Shown here piece after piece: positions 27,565-34,627 of a stretch of 64,000 bases of DNA. The translations under genes and the position numbers were made by a program. How positions within the stretch are numbered: position 1 is the first letter of the stretch; every line of letters starts with the position of its first letter. This DNA is from Caenibius tardaugens NBRC 16725. Its GTDB lineage: Bacteria > Pseudomonadota > Alphaproteobacteria > Sphingomonadales > Sphingomonadaceae. The notes below the pieces were generated by a model. The model was not told the origin of the DNA. It worked only from the letters and a program-made list of their open reading frames with translations, and made no database searches. The stretch is taken from NCBI RefSeq assembly GCF_003860345.1, contig NZ_CP034179.1, positions 1,612,001-1,676,000 on the forward strand, in the 5' to 3' direction.

Positions 27565-28680
27565 ATGAGCCCCGACGCCCCCGACAGTGCCGAGGAAGAC
27601 GCCATCGGCCTGCGCAAGATCATCCATGTCGATATGGATGCCTTCTATGCCAGCGTCGAACAACGCGACAATCCGGAACTGCGCGGGCGCCCGGTGGCGG
27701 TGGGCGGTTCCGCCTCACGCGGGGTGGTGGCCGCCGCCAGTTACGAGGCGCGGCGGTTCGGCGTGCGCTCGGCGATGCCGTCCGCCCGGGCCAAGCGGTT
27801 GTGCCCCGATCTGGTCTTCGTGCGCCCGCGCTTCGATGCCTATCGCGGGGTATCGCGGCAGATTCATGCAATCTTTGCCGATTACACCGCGCTGATCGAA
27901 CCGCTCAGCCTCGATGAAGCCTATCTCGATGTCACCGCCGATCTGCGCGGCATCGGATCGGCCACACGCATTGCCGACCTGATCCGCCAACGCATCCGCA
28001 ACGATCTGCAACTCACCGCCAGCGCGGGGGTGTCCTACAACAAGTTCCTCGCCAAGATCGCCAGCGACCAGAACAAGCCCGACGGTGTCTGCGTGATCCG
28101 CCCCGGGCAGGGCGCGCAGTTCGTGGCCGGGTTGCCGGTGCGCCGGTTTCACGGCGTGGGCCCGCGCGGCGCGGAAAAGATGGCGCGGCTGGGGATCGAA
28201 ACCGGCGCCGATCTGGCGGCGAAGGATATCGCGTTCCTCAAACAGCATTTCGGCAAGTTCGCCGACTACCTCTATCGCGCGGCACGGGGGATCGACCTGC
28301 GCCCGGTGCAGCCCAACCGGCCGCGCAAATCGGTGGGGGGCGAACGCACCTTCGCGCAGGATATTTCCACCGGCCCGGCGCTGCGCGAAACGCTGGATAC
28401 GATTGTCGATATCGTGTGGGACCGGATCGAACGCGCCGATGCGCGCGGGCGCACGGTGACATTGAAACTGCGCTACGCCGATTTCGCCCTCGTCACCCGC
28501 GCCCGCTCCGTCGCGCAGCGCGTGGCGGACAAGACCGAATTCGCCGCGCTCGGCCACGCCCTGCTGGACGAGATGCTGCCCCTGCCCCAACCCATCCGCC
28601 TGATGGGCCTGACCCTCTCCGCCCTCGAAGGCGAACCCGAAGAACGCCCGAAAGACACCGCGCAGCTATCGTTGTTGTGA
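27565..28680 (+). CDS. dinB: DNA polymerase IV
   Basis: A 371-residue Y-family translesion polymerase. The catalytic motifs HVDMDAFYASVEQRDNPEL (residues 21-39) and EPLSLDEAYLDVT (about 112-124) carry the acidic triad; GVSYNKFLAKIASDQNKPDG and GVGPRGAEKMARLGIETGAD complete the palm and helix-hairpin-helix. The C-terminus QLSLL is a beta-clamp binding motif. Length is normal. No LexA box was identified by eye. Confidence 0.96.
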   Translation: MSPDAPDSAEEDAIGLRKIIHVDMDAFYASVEQRDNPELRGRPVAVGGSASRGVVAAASYEARRFGVRSAMPSARAKRLCPDLVFVRPRFDAYRGVSRQIHAIFADYTALIEPLSLDEAYLDVTADLRGIGSATRIADLIRQRIRNDLQLTASAGVSYNKFLAKIASDQNKPDGVCVIRPGQGAQFVAGLPVRRFHGVGPRGAEKMARLGIETGADLAAKDIAFLKQHFGKFADYLYRAARGIDLRPVQPNRPRKSVGGERTFAQDISTGPALRETLDTIVDIVWDRIERADARGRTVTLKLRYADFALVTRARSVAQRVADKTEFAALGHALLDEMLPLPQPIRLMGLTLSALEGEPEERPKDTAQLSLL

Positions 28681-29053
28681 GGGGGCGCCTGACTGAGGTG
28701 GGATCAATGCGGAAGGGCAGGTTTCAAGATCAGGCGCTGTTATTCAGAACGCCGGAAAAGTTGGGGTTAGCGGTCAGTCTGTTTTACCTGCCAATAAAGC
28801 GGAAAGTGGACTAGGATGATTGACTTTGGGCACCGTACGCTTTCGACCAACTCAAGTCGTTCGTCGGCACGCGCGTAAATGGCTGCTCCTGCCAGAACCG
28901 GACATTCCCGCTTCTTTGAGCAGCCTAGCGGCAAGGCGCCCTAATATCGGCAGTTTAGAGGACTGATACCCGCGCACCATAGCTGCTGACTTGCCCCCGA
29001 AAGGTCCCTCATTCACTCCCTTGCCCGAGGCCGAATACGGTAACCTCTCCAAA
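28681..29053. other. Intergenic stretch with dispersed-repeat sequence
   Basis: No gene is supported. At about 28753-28775 the sequence GGAAAAGTTGGGGTTAGCGG repeats the element seen at 16868 and 17370. Downstream, GAATGTCCGGTTCTGGCAGG-type sequence on the minus strand and the 66-codon frame 28852-29052 look like repeat-derived sequence without a ribosome site. It marks the edge of the lower-GC island. Confidence 0.5.
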
Positions 29054-29491
29054 TTACCCGGTCAGAACCTTTTCGAATTCAGTATCGGCTTTGTCGCAAA
29101 CGACACTTAACCGAATGCCGCGCTTCCGGGCAGCCACTTTTGCTTTTGCAACGCTCGTATCAAAGGAAGGGTATCGGGAGCAGACAATCAGGATTCCTCT
29201 TTTTGCTTCTAGCCAGGGTTGGCAATCAGCATGGGCGATTGTCGCCATTACTTGCTGGCATGCGTGATCGAGGTCCTTGCCTTTAAGTTCTACGATGACA
29301 CTGCCCACACCAACTTTCGTTACAATCCAATCGGATCGCAGGCCATTTTTAATTAGGCACCCGTCAACTTTGACTCTCTTATGTGAATGGCGAGAAGAAT
29401 TCTTAAAATTAGCCTTTCGACCTCTTTCTTGTACCAATATATTCGAATGGTTAACCGTCTCAACGCACTCATTGCCGTCGCACATAGCCAT
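29054..29491 (-). CDS. Small PD-(D/E)XK-like protein, partner of the AAA ATPase
   Basis: A 145-residue basic protein whose ATG directly follows the ATPase stop, so translation is coupled. The core SDWIVTKVGVGSVIVELKG (about residues 53-71) presents an Asp, then ExK on a predicted strand, followed by a helix DLDHACQQVMATIAHA: the D...ELK-helix layout of PD-(D/E)XK nucleases. An Asp/Ser-rich middle and RGIRLSVVC close the fold. Nuclease activity is inferred from pattern and from the ATPase partner; a family search is needed. Base composition is clearly lower in GC than the surrounding genes. Confidence 0.6.
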   Translation of the reverse strand: MAMCDGNECVETVNHSNILVQERGRKANFKNSSRHSHKRVKVDGCLIKNGLRSDWIVTKVGVGSVIVELKGKDLDHACQQVMATIAHADCQPWLEAKRGILIVCSRYPSFDTSVAKAKVAARKRGIRLSVVCDKADTEFEKVLTG

Positions 29492-30781
29492 TCAACCCTC
29501 TGGATATTCGATATCAAGAAGTTTACTAAAGGTTAGTGAGGCTTCATTGGAAACACCATCAATGTACGAAGCATTTATCAGGCCGTCATCACTATCGATA
29601 ATATCTACTAGGTGACCGTCATCAATGGCGTATGCTTTGACCCCAGAAGAAGTAAGCCACAGGTCCCTGTCCACAACATCAGCCACTGCGGACGCATTTT
29701 TTCTATATCGACCTAACTCGCCAGCCTTTATGTAATTATTGATATTGCTTAGAATATATGGACTATGGGTTGTTAATATAAGGCTTCTATTTTTCTTTTT
29801 TGAAACTAGGTGACTAATAAGCACATCCATTAATCTGCTTTGCGCAGACGGGAAAAGATGAGCTTCCGGCTCTTCAATGTAGAAAAGATCGCCAGCTGCA
29901 CCTGAGCCGGGTAGGCGATCAGCATAGAAGTCGATCATTAACCACATCGGCAAAAGCTCTTGCTGTCCGCTCGACAGTGCGGAAAATGGAATGATCCTTC
30001 CGTCCGGCGCTTCAATAAATTCGAGGTCATTCTCGAATTTGATAGTGCCCCCAAATAATTCGCCCATCACTTTGTCGCGCGCAGCCTTGGCATCAGTGTC
30101 TTTAGGCGCCGCGAAAATACCATGCCTATTCACTATATCGCGGAAGTTCGCGAAAAGCCTGGCGAACCTCACGTTGATCGGATCGAGACTGCTTCCCTGA
30201 TCTAATGCCGCGACCAAACGCCCGACGCTGGTATAAAATGCTCGGCCCGCCGGGATGAATGTCTGCCGCTGGATATATGCGCTGTCCATAGCCTTCGCGA
30301 GCCTGGCATGGGAAGCCTCCCTGATGCGCCATGCACCTTCCGAACGGCGAGTAAGAGCCTCGTCGTCAATCTCCTTCGTCCTCATCTTTTCGTATGAGGA
30401 GAGAAGACCGGCGTAATGCGCTTTAAAGAAGTCGCTAAACTTCACGGATATCTCATCCGTCGGCTTTGATTTGCTCATTTTCCGCAGAAGTCGCACGGAA
30501 AATTCGCCAGACTGAAAAGTTATGTTAAATCGACTATCACCCCATGCGCTTGCAGGAAACCAAGTTTTAAAATGCTTGGCTGTATCCTTCTGAAACTCTT
30601 CGAGAGTCTGTCCTTTTTCGGCGAAAATATACTGCCTGGAAAGGGCGTCGAGGCAGAAATAGAACAGCTTCGTCGTTACACTCTTTCCGCTACCTTGTGG
30701 ACCGATAAGCACCGTTACAGGCGCCATCTCGAACCGCGCGGTCTTGATGCAGCTAAAGTTATCGATTGTAAGCGTTGCCAT
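29492..30781 (-). CDS. AAA ATPase (OLD/RecF/ABC-like), putative defence ATPase
   Basis: A 429-residue ATPase of the type that binds at a single P-loop core with coiled-coil inserts. Walker A is GPQGSGKS (residues 27-34), the ABC-type signature is SSGQQ (about 270), Walker B is IEEPEAHLFP (about 302-311) and the D-loop/H-switch region is TTHSPYIL (about 336). N-terminal NFSCIKTARFEMAPVTVLIG is typical of OLD-like ATPases. No TOPRIM domain is attached. Such ATPases pair with a nuclease effector in several phage-defence systems (Septu, PARIS, Gabija-like); the partner here is the small gene downstream. The gene is AT-richer than the chromosome. Confidence 0.85.
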   Translation of the reverse strand: MATLTIDNFSCIKTARFEMAPVTVLIGPQGSGKSVTTKLFYFCLDALSRQYIFAEKGQTLEEFQKDTAKHFKTWFPASAWGDSRFNITFQSGEFSVRLLRKMSKSKPTDEISVKFSDFFKAHYAGLLSSYEKMRTKEIDDEALTRRSEGAWRIREASHARLAKAMDSAYIQRQTFIPAGRAFYTSVGRLVAALDQGSSLDPINVRFARLFANFRDIVNRHGIFAAPKDTDAKAARDKVMGELFGGTIKFENDLEFIEAPDGRIIPFSALSSGQQELLPMWLMIDFYADRLPGSGAAGDLFYIEEPEAHLFPSAQSRLMDVLISHLVSKKKNRSLILTTHSPYILSNINNYIKAGELGRYRKNASAVADVVDRDLWLTSSGVKAYAIDDGHLVDIIDSDDGLINASYIDGVSNEASLTFSKLLDIEYPEG

Positions 30782-30784
30782 TAA

Positions 30785-30976
30785 TCAGTCCTGTGAGCGC
30801 CATGCGTGGGCAAAGGTCCTAATGGCTTGCGCAGCTACAAGCCACCCTATTTCGTGACCTTTAAGTACATCCCATAGATACAAACTGTGAGACGCGATAT
30901 ATCGTCTCGATATGGTTGTTAAGTCGACGCCGTGCGAACGGCAGCTATCTTCTAGTCCCGACTCCGAACCAGACAT
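30785..30976 (-). CDS. Possible small first gene of the ATPase operon (63 aa)
   Basis: A 63-residue frame ending 3 bp before the ATPase start and on the same strand. It reads MSGSESGLEDSCRSHGVDLT then a helix-rich segment SLYLWDVLKGHEIGWLVAAQ and AIRTFAHAWR. The tight spacing and protein-like composition favour a real gene of the same operon. There is no strong ribosome site before its ATG at 30976, and I do not recognise it. Confidence 0.4.
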   Translation of the reverse strand: MSGSESGLEDSCRSHGVDLTTISRRYIASHSLYLWDVLKGHEIGWLVAAQAIRTFAHAWRSQD

Positions 30977-31486
30977 TGCGAAATCGGCCAGTTTGACCGC
31001 TTAATTCCGCCGCGCGACCAACATCGCAAGCGTCGGCTTGTGTCGGAACTTGCCGTTCAGCCTCTGCGGCAGGAATGACGGATAAGTCCCAAACCCGGTC
31101 GCCGGACTGGTACGACCGTTGGATCAATGAAAGGCCGCTAGTGCTGAATCAACTCGAGGTCGGGAATGGCGGTTGAGTTGGCGTGTCTGGAACGGCAGCT
31201 CCGGTGCGAAAGGCCTAAAAGCGGACAGCGAAGCGGCTCGCCTGCCTTTCCTACTCGCGCGGAATCCGGCTTACCCTGCGCGATGATAGCGCCCGCCTCT
31301 GCCACCCCCCCTCTCGGCGTCACACTGCTCCGCATCTGGCACTGTGCCACACGGTATCATAATACCGGCACGGAAGGTCACACATCGTTACGCGGGAAAC
31401 CGCGTCTATCCCACAGTCTGCCTGCGTTGCGGCGCGGAGGCGCCGTGCGTTTCGGGGGTGTTCTGTGTCAACCGGGCGGGCGGGGA
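30977..31486. other. Intergenic region between the ATPase operon and the Nudix gene
   Basis: No gene is supported over 500 bp. The first 150 bp look repeat-like (minus strand CATTCCTGCCGCAGAGGCTG and neighbouring sequence). A perfect 6-bp inverted repeat with a 4-bp centre, CGGTATCATAATACCG, lies at 31352-31367 and could be an operator. Two short frames (30945-31127 and 31138-31350) lack ribosome sites. Confidence 0.45.
31352..31367. promoter_or_regulatory. Inverted repeat, possible operator
   Basis: CGGTAT-CATA-ATACCG is a perfect 6+6 palindrome. It is the only AT-containing symmetrical element in this gap. No cognate regulator is adjacent, so this is weak. Confidence 0.2.
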
Positions 31487-31948
31487 TCAGGGGGTGAGCA
31501 GGGCCAGCCGGGTGTCCACTGTGCGGCTGCGGGCGGGCGGCAGGGCGTCGGGCGGGAACAGACCGATCTCTGCAATCTCGCGCCCGTCAGCCACGGGTTC
31601 ACCCGCGATGCGCCCGGCAAACAGGTACACGGTGTTGTGCGCGCCATGCAGGGTGTGGTCCAGCACCGCCACCGCGCGCAGATCCGCCAGCGCACAGCCG
31701 ATCTCCTCCCCCCATTCGCGCGCGGCCGCATGGGCCGGGTCTTCCCCCCGGCGCATCGCCCCACCGGGCAGCGCCCACAACCCGGTGCCATAGCTATGCC
31801 GCACGAGCAGCACTCGCCCGCGATCGTCCAGCCCGATCATGCAGCACCCCACCAGATCGGGCCGCGCCATCCGCCACCAGCGTTTGCGCAGGCCATGGGC
31901 CAGCCGCAAGGCCGCGCGGTGCAGTGGCGCGGGGATCAGGTGAAACAT
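31487..31948 (-). CDS. Nudix hydrolase
   Basis: A 153-residue protein with a complete Nudix box, residues 62-84: GGAMRRGEDPAHAAAREWGE then EIG, matching GX5EX7REUXEEXGU. It would hydrolyse a nucleoside diphosphate derivative in the cytoplasm; the substrate is not predictable. The N-terminal 30 residues (LIPAPLHRAALRLAHGLRKRWW) are a basic helix seen in a sub-group of Alphaproteobacterial Nudix proteins. Its ATG overlaps the end of pgl by 13 bp, so the two form an operon. Confidence 0.9.
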   Translation of the reverse strand: MFHLIPAPLHRAALRLAHGLRKRWWRMARPDLVGCCMIGLDDRGRVLLVRHSYGTGLWALPGGAMRRGEDPAHAAAREWGEEIGCALADLRAVAVLDHTLHGAHNTVYLFAGRIAGEPVADGREIAEIGLFPPDALPPARSRTVDTRLALLTP

Positions 31949-32556
31949 GTGACCGGCTGTGTCGCCTCGCGCAGCAGGCGGGCGATCGGCAGATCGTTCT
32001 GGCCAGCGGCAGCGGCGGTGAACAACGCCCGCTTATCCGCCCCGCGGATCACGAATGCCACATGATCGCTCGCCAACAGGGCGGGAATGGTCAGACTCAA
32101 CCGGTCAAACGGCGCTTCGGGCGGCAGGGGATCGGGGCGCACGTGGCGCACGGGCGAGGGATCGTCTGCCCGGGGATCGCTATTGGGGAAGAGCGAGGCA
32201 ATATGCCCGTCGCCGCCCATCCCCAGCCAGACCAGCGCAAAATGCGGGGGGCGGGCCTGCTCCGCCAGTGGCACGCAATGCGCGCCTGCAGGCGCCATCA
32301 CCGCACGGATGCGCCCGATATTGCTGGCGGCGTGGTCTTCCGGCACGATCCGGTCATCCCCCGGCCACACCGTCACCCGGGGCCAGTCGAGCGGCATTTG
32401 CGCCAGCCGCTGAAGAATAGGAAACGGTGTGCTACCGCCCGGCACCGCGATCGCCACAGCGCCGATGCTACGGGCCAGCGCCCCGGCCAGATAGCCATGC
32501 AGCCAATCGGCAATCGCCGCATCGTCTGCCCCGTCGATAATCTCCAGCCGGTTCAT
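31936..32556 (-). CDS. pgl: 6-phosphogluconolactonase
   Basis: A 206-residue DevB/SOL-type enzyme hydrolysing 6-phosphogluconolactone in the oxidative pentose phosphate / Entner-Doudoroff entry. Family segments are AIAVPGGSTPFPILQRLAQ, VTVWPGDDRIVPEDHAASNI and LVWLGMGGDGHIASLFPNS. Start 32556 (MNRLEIIDGAD) is supported by GAGGCGGGG. In sphingomonads pgl often lies with zwf and edd; neither is in the window. It is followed by Nudix with a 13-bp overlap. Confidence 0.93.
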   Translation of the reverse strand: MNRLEIIDGADDAAIADWLHGYLAGALARSIGAVAIAVPGGSTPFPILQRLAQMPLDWPRVTVWPGDDRIVPEDHAASNIGRIRAVMAPAGAHCVPLAEQARPPHFALVWLGMGGDGHIASLFPNSDPRADDPSPVRHVRPDPLPPEAPFDRLSLTIPALLASDHVAFVIRGADKRALFTAAAAGQNDLPIARLLREATQPVTCFT

Positions 32557-32631
32557 CCCCGCCTCATAGCAAAATGGCCGCCAAGGCAGAACGCCCGGCG
32601 GCCATTCTGGCAAGATTATGCAAGGCGGTGC

Positions 32632-33090
32632 CTATTTCAGCGTCTGGCTGAGGAACCACACGCGCTGTTCGGCCTGATCGGTCCAATCGTCCAGCAGGCC
32701 ATCGGTGGCGTTGTCGCCCGCATCGCCGGCGAGCTGCTTCAACTTCTTCAACCGGGCGACCAGCGCGGCATTATCGTCCCGCAATTCGGCCACCATCTTT
32801 TCCGCGGAAAGGCTGGTCTTGTCCTGATCCTTAACCTTGGTGCGTCCGGCAATGGCCCCGATCGAAGTCAGCGTATCGGCATCGTTTTTGCGTACGCGTT
32901 CGGCAATCAGATCGACCACGGCGAAAATCGCGGTGGCCTGCGTATCGAACAGCAGGTGCAGATCGTGGAACCGGGGCCCGGCCACGTGCCAGTGAAAACT
33001 CTTGGTCTTGATGTAGAGCGCCAGATGATCGGCCAGCACGCCGTTCAATTCGTCAACCAGCGCCTTGCGCGCATTGTCACCCGCTTTCGC
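32632..33090 (-). CDS. dps: Dps-like ferritin / DNA-protecting protein
   Basis: A 152-residue ferritin-fold protein. The ferroxidase region is KSFHWHVAGPRFHDLHLLFD with TQATAIFAVVDLIAERVR, containing the His, Asp and Glu of the inter-subunit ferroxidase site of Dps. Start 33090 (MAKAGDNARKALVDEL) follows AAGGGGAA. Dps stores iron, removes peroxide and binds DNA in stress. It is monocistronic by spacing. Confidence 0.93.
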   Translation of the reverse strand, partial: AKAGDNARKALVDELNGVLADHLALYIKTKSFHWHVAGPRFHDLHLLFDTQATAIFAVVDLIAERVRKNDADTLTSIGAIAGRTKVKDQDKTSLSAEKMVAELRDDNAALVARLKKLKQLAGDAGDNATDGLLDDWTDQAEQRVWFLSQTLK

Positions 33091-33186
33091 CATCGTGATT
33101 CCCCTTTTGCGATCAACCGTCACTATACGCCTGAAACAGGGTGGAGTTTCAGGCAAAAGACGCATGATTGTGATCGGGCGCGCCGA

Positions 33187-33750
33187 TCAGCCCAACAGCC
33201 CACGCGCGGAAAGCCCGATAATCAGGCCAGCCCCCGCCATCAGCGCCGCAGCAGTATAGCGGATCGCGCGCAGGGGCAGGCCGTTCCCCAACCCTGGGCC
33301 CATGGCCCAGCCAGCGGTAAGAACCGCGCCGCTGCCCACCGCCCCGCCCAGCGCGGCCAGAACCGGATCACCCGTTGCCACCGCGACGGCCAGAACCAGG
33401 AAGCGCGCGCCATCGCCCAGTTGCAACGCGCCCAGCACGATCAGGATCGCGAATGCCGAACGGGTCGGCTCCTCCGCCTCCCGCAGAGGGCGTTGCCACA
33501 ACAGTTCGACCGCCCCCAGCACGAGCGCAAAGGCCACCAGCATATGCTTCGCCGCAGCGGGCATGGTCGTGGCCAGAGCAGCGCCAGCAATGGCCGCCAG
33601 TGCCGATGTCGCAACCACCGCCAGCCATGCGACTGCGAGCAGGGGCAATGTTGCGCCCAGCGTCCCCGAAAGATGGGCAACAAGCCGCTGGTCCCTGCCC
33701 CCAAAGCTCGCCAGCGCGGCGGCTATCATCGCCAGAAAAAACGAAGGCAT
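33187..33750 (-). CDS. GDT1/TMEM165-like membrane protein with degenerate motifs
   Basis: A 187-residue, six-span inner-membrane protein (MPSFFLAMIAAALASFGGRD onward). The two halves are related. In cation transporters of the UPF0016/GDT1 family each half has ExGD(K/R)(T/S); here the first reads ASFGGRDQRL and the second LQLGDGARF, so the metal-ligand glutamates are missing. The fold call is moderate; transport activity is doubtful. It starts at ATG 33750 with no strong ribosome site. Confidence 0.6.
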   Translation of the reverse strand: MPSFFLAMIAAALASFGGRDQRLVAHLSGTLGATLPLLAVAWLAVVATSALAAIAGAALATTMPAAAKHMLVAFALVLGAVELLWQRPLREAEEPTRSAFAILIVLGALQLGDGARFLVLAVAVATGDPVLAALGGAVGSGAVLTAGWAMGPGLGNGLPLRAIRYTAAALMAGAGLIIGLSARGLLG

Positions 33751-33796
33751 AAGCTCTGATCCATCCCCCACCCGGCACACCTAGCACCGTTACCAC

Positions 33797-33842
33797 GGTG
33801 AAGGGAACGAACCCTCGTATTCAGCTTGGGAAGCTGCTGCCT
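33797..33842 (-). repeat. Second copy of the tRNA-Gly 3' half (attachment-site scar)
   Basis: The sequence GGTGAAGGGAA-CGAACCCTCGTATTC and onward to GGGAAGCTGCTGC is identical to the tRNA-Gly gene at 34129-34172 except for one deleted T. It covers anticodon loop, T arm and most of the acceptor strand, as a tRNA-targeted attR/attL does. It lies immediately 3' of the integrase remnant. Confidence 0.85.
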
Positions 33843-33910
33843 CCGTCCGCCAGCTTGATCGCCTTTTCTCCGGGCTTGGCATTGCGGATAGCGACATCGG
33901 TCAAAGCCAC
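33821..33910 (-). pseudogene. Remnant of a P4-type (DUF4102) tyrosine integrase, first about 24 codons
   Basis: Read on the minus strand from GTG 33908-33910: VALTDVAIRNAKPGEKAIKL then ADGG, after which the frame runs into the tRNA repeat (SSFPS, stop TGA 33821-33823). (A/M)LTDxAIRNAKPxEKxxKL-ADGGGLYL is the N-terminus of the P4/CP4-57 integrase family, which integrates into tRNA 3' ends. Everything after ADGG has been deleted. It lies downstream of and in the same direction as the tRNA-Gly, exactly where such integrases sit. Confidence 0.8.
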
Positions 33911-34121
33911 GGGATTGCCAGACTTTCCGGGTGTCGATACCCCCAATATACCCCCAACCGTGGAGGTATAGGATCAACCATTCCGCAAATACCCCCCAAT
34001 CATACCCCCCAGCTGGTGGCTGCGAATGGATGCGGTTGAACGAATGCGGCCTAATTCCCGCAGAATACCGTAAATTTCAAGGGCCTGTCCAGACAGATAC
34101 GAACGTCGATGGACGGAGAAA

Positions 34122-34195
34122 TGGAGCGGGTGAAGGGAATCGAACCCTCGTATTCAGCTTGGGAAGCTGCTGCTCTACCATTGAGCTACACCCGC
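34122..34195 (-). tRNA. tRNA-Gly (anticodon CCC)
   Basis: Minus strand: acceptor GCGGGTG, D arm GCTCAATGGTAGAGC, anticodon loop TTCCCAA within GCAGC/GCTGA, T arm GAGGGTTCGATTCCC-type, acceptor 3' CACCCGC, discriminator T, and an encoded CCA (74 nt in all). All stems pair except position 27-43 (G-A). The anticodon CCC is that of E. coli glyU-like tRNA. Its 3' half has a second copy at 33797, so it served as an integration site. Confidence 0.95.
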
Positions 34196-34627
34196 TCGGA
34201 ACGCGCGCATTGGCACAGGCCGGGTACTGGGGTCAATTGCCCAGCGCAGATTTATCCGCGCACAGCGGCTATCTCTGCGTATCTATAGTTGGTTGCGGGG
34301 GCAGGATCAAATCTTCACTTGCTGCCCGAGCAAGTGAAGATGGTTGCGGGGACCAGCGTCGATCATAACTTGCGATCGACGCCGGTAAAGATGGTTGCGG
34401 GAGCCTGCACCCATCATAACTTGCTGTTCCGAACTGCGGCATAAGAGTTGCTTTGAACTTGTGAGTCTGACGACCAAACAACGCCACGGGGTGTTGGAGG
34501 CATGATACCCTGCGGGCTTGGGCTGGTAGCCGAAACGTCAAAGGAATTGGCACCATGCGCAGTTCTGAGGATGAGGTGAGAAACGCGCCACGATAACACC
34601 GGTCCAGATCATCCCTGGAGTTTTGTA
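34196..34627. other. Intergenic region with tandem repeat, upstream of the UbiD-family gene
   Basis: No gene is supported over 430 bp apart from the 3 x 51 bp repeat at 34290-34442. The frame on the minus strand from 34269 to 34670 runs across the repeat and has no ribosome site. The final bases carry CTGGAG, the ribosome site of the gene at 34628. Confidence 0.5.
34290..34442. repeat. Three tandem 51-bp units
   Basis: Units start at 34290, 34341 and 34392 with TGGTTGCGGG (G/A) and continue with similar blocks (ATC.T.ACTTGC and CGA.C..G..) in each. The first unit continues GGCAGGATCAAATC, which is the 3' end of an elongator tRNA-Met gene written backwards (TGG complement of CCA). Units 1 and 2 have internal inverted repeats (TCTTCACTTGC/GCAAGTGAAGA; GCGTCGATC/GATCGACGC). 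Confidence 0.7.

Noticed and set aside
28852-29052. 66-codon minus-strand frame
   Set aside because: Lies in repeat-like sequence without a ribosome site.
31924-33759. 611-codon plus-strand frame
   Set aside because: Antisense to pgl, dps and the membrane gene; no domain or ribosome site.
34290-34442. CRISPR array
   Set aside because: Units are contiguous, diverged along their length and have no conserved-repeat/unique-spacer alternation.
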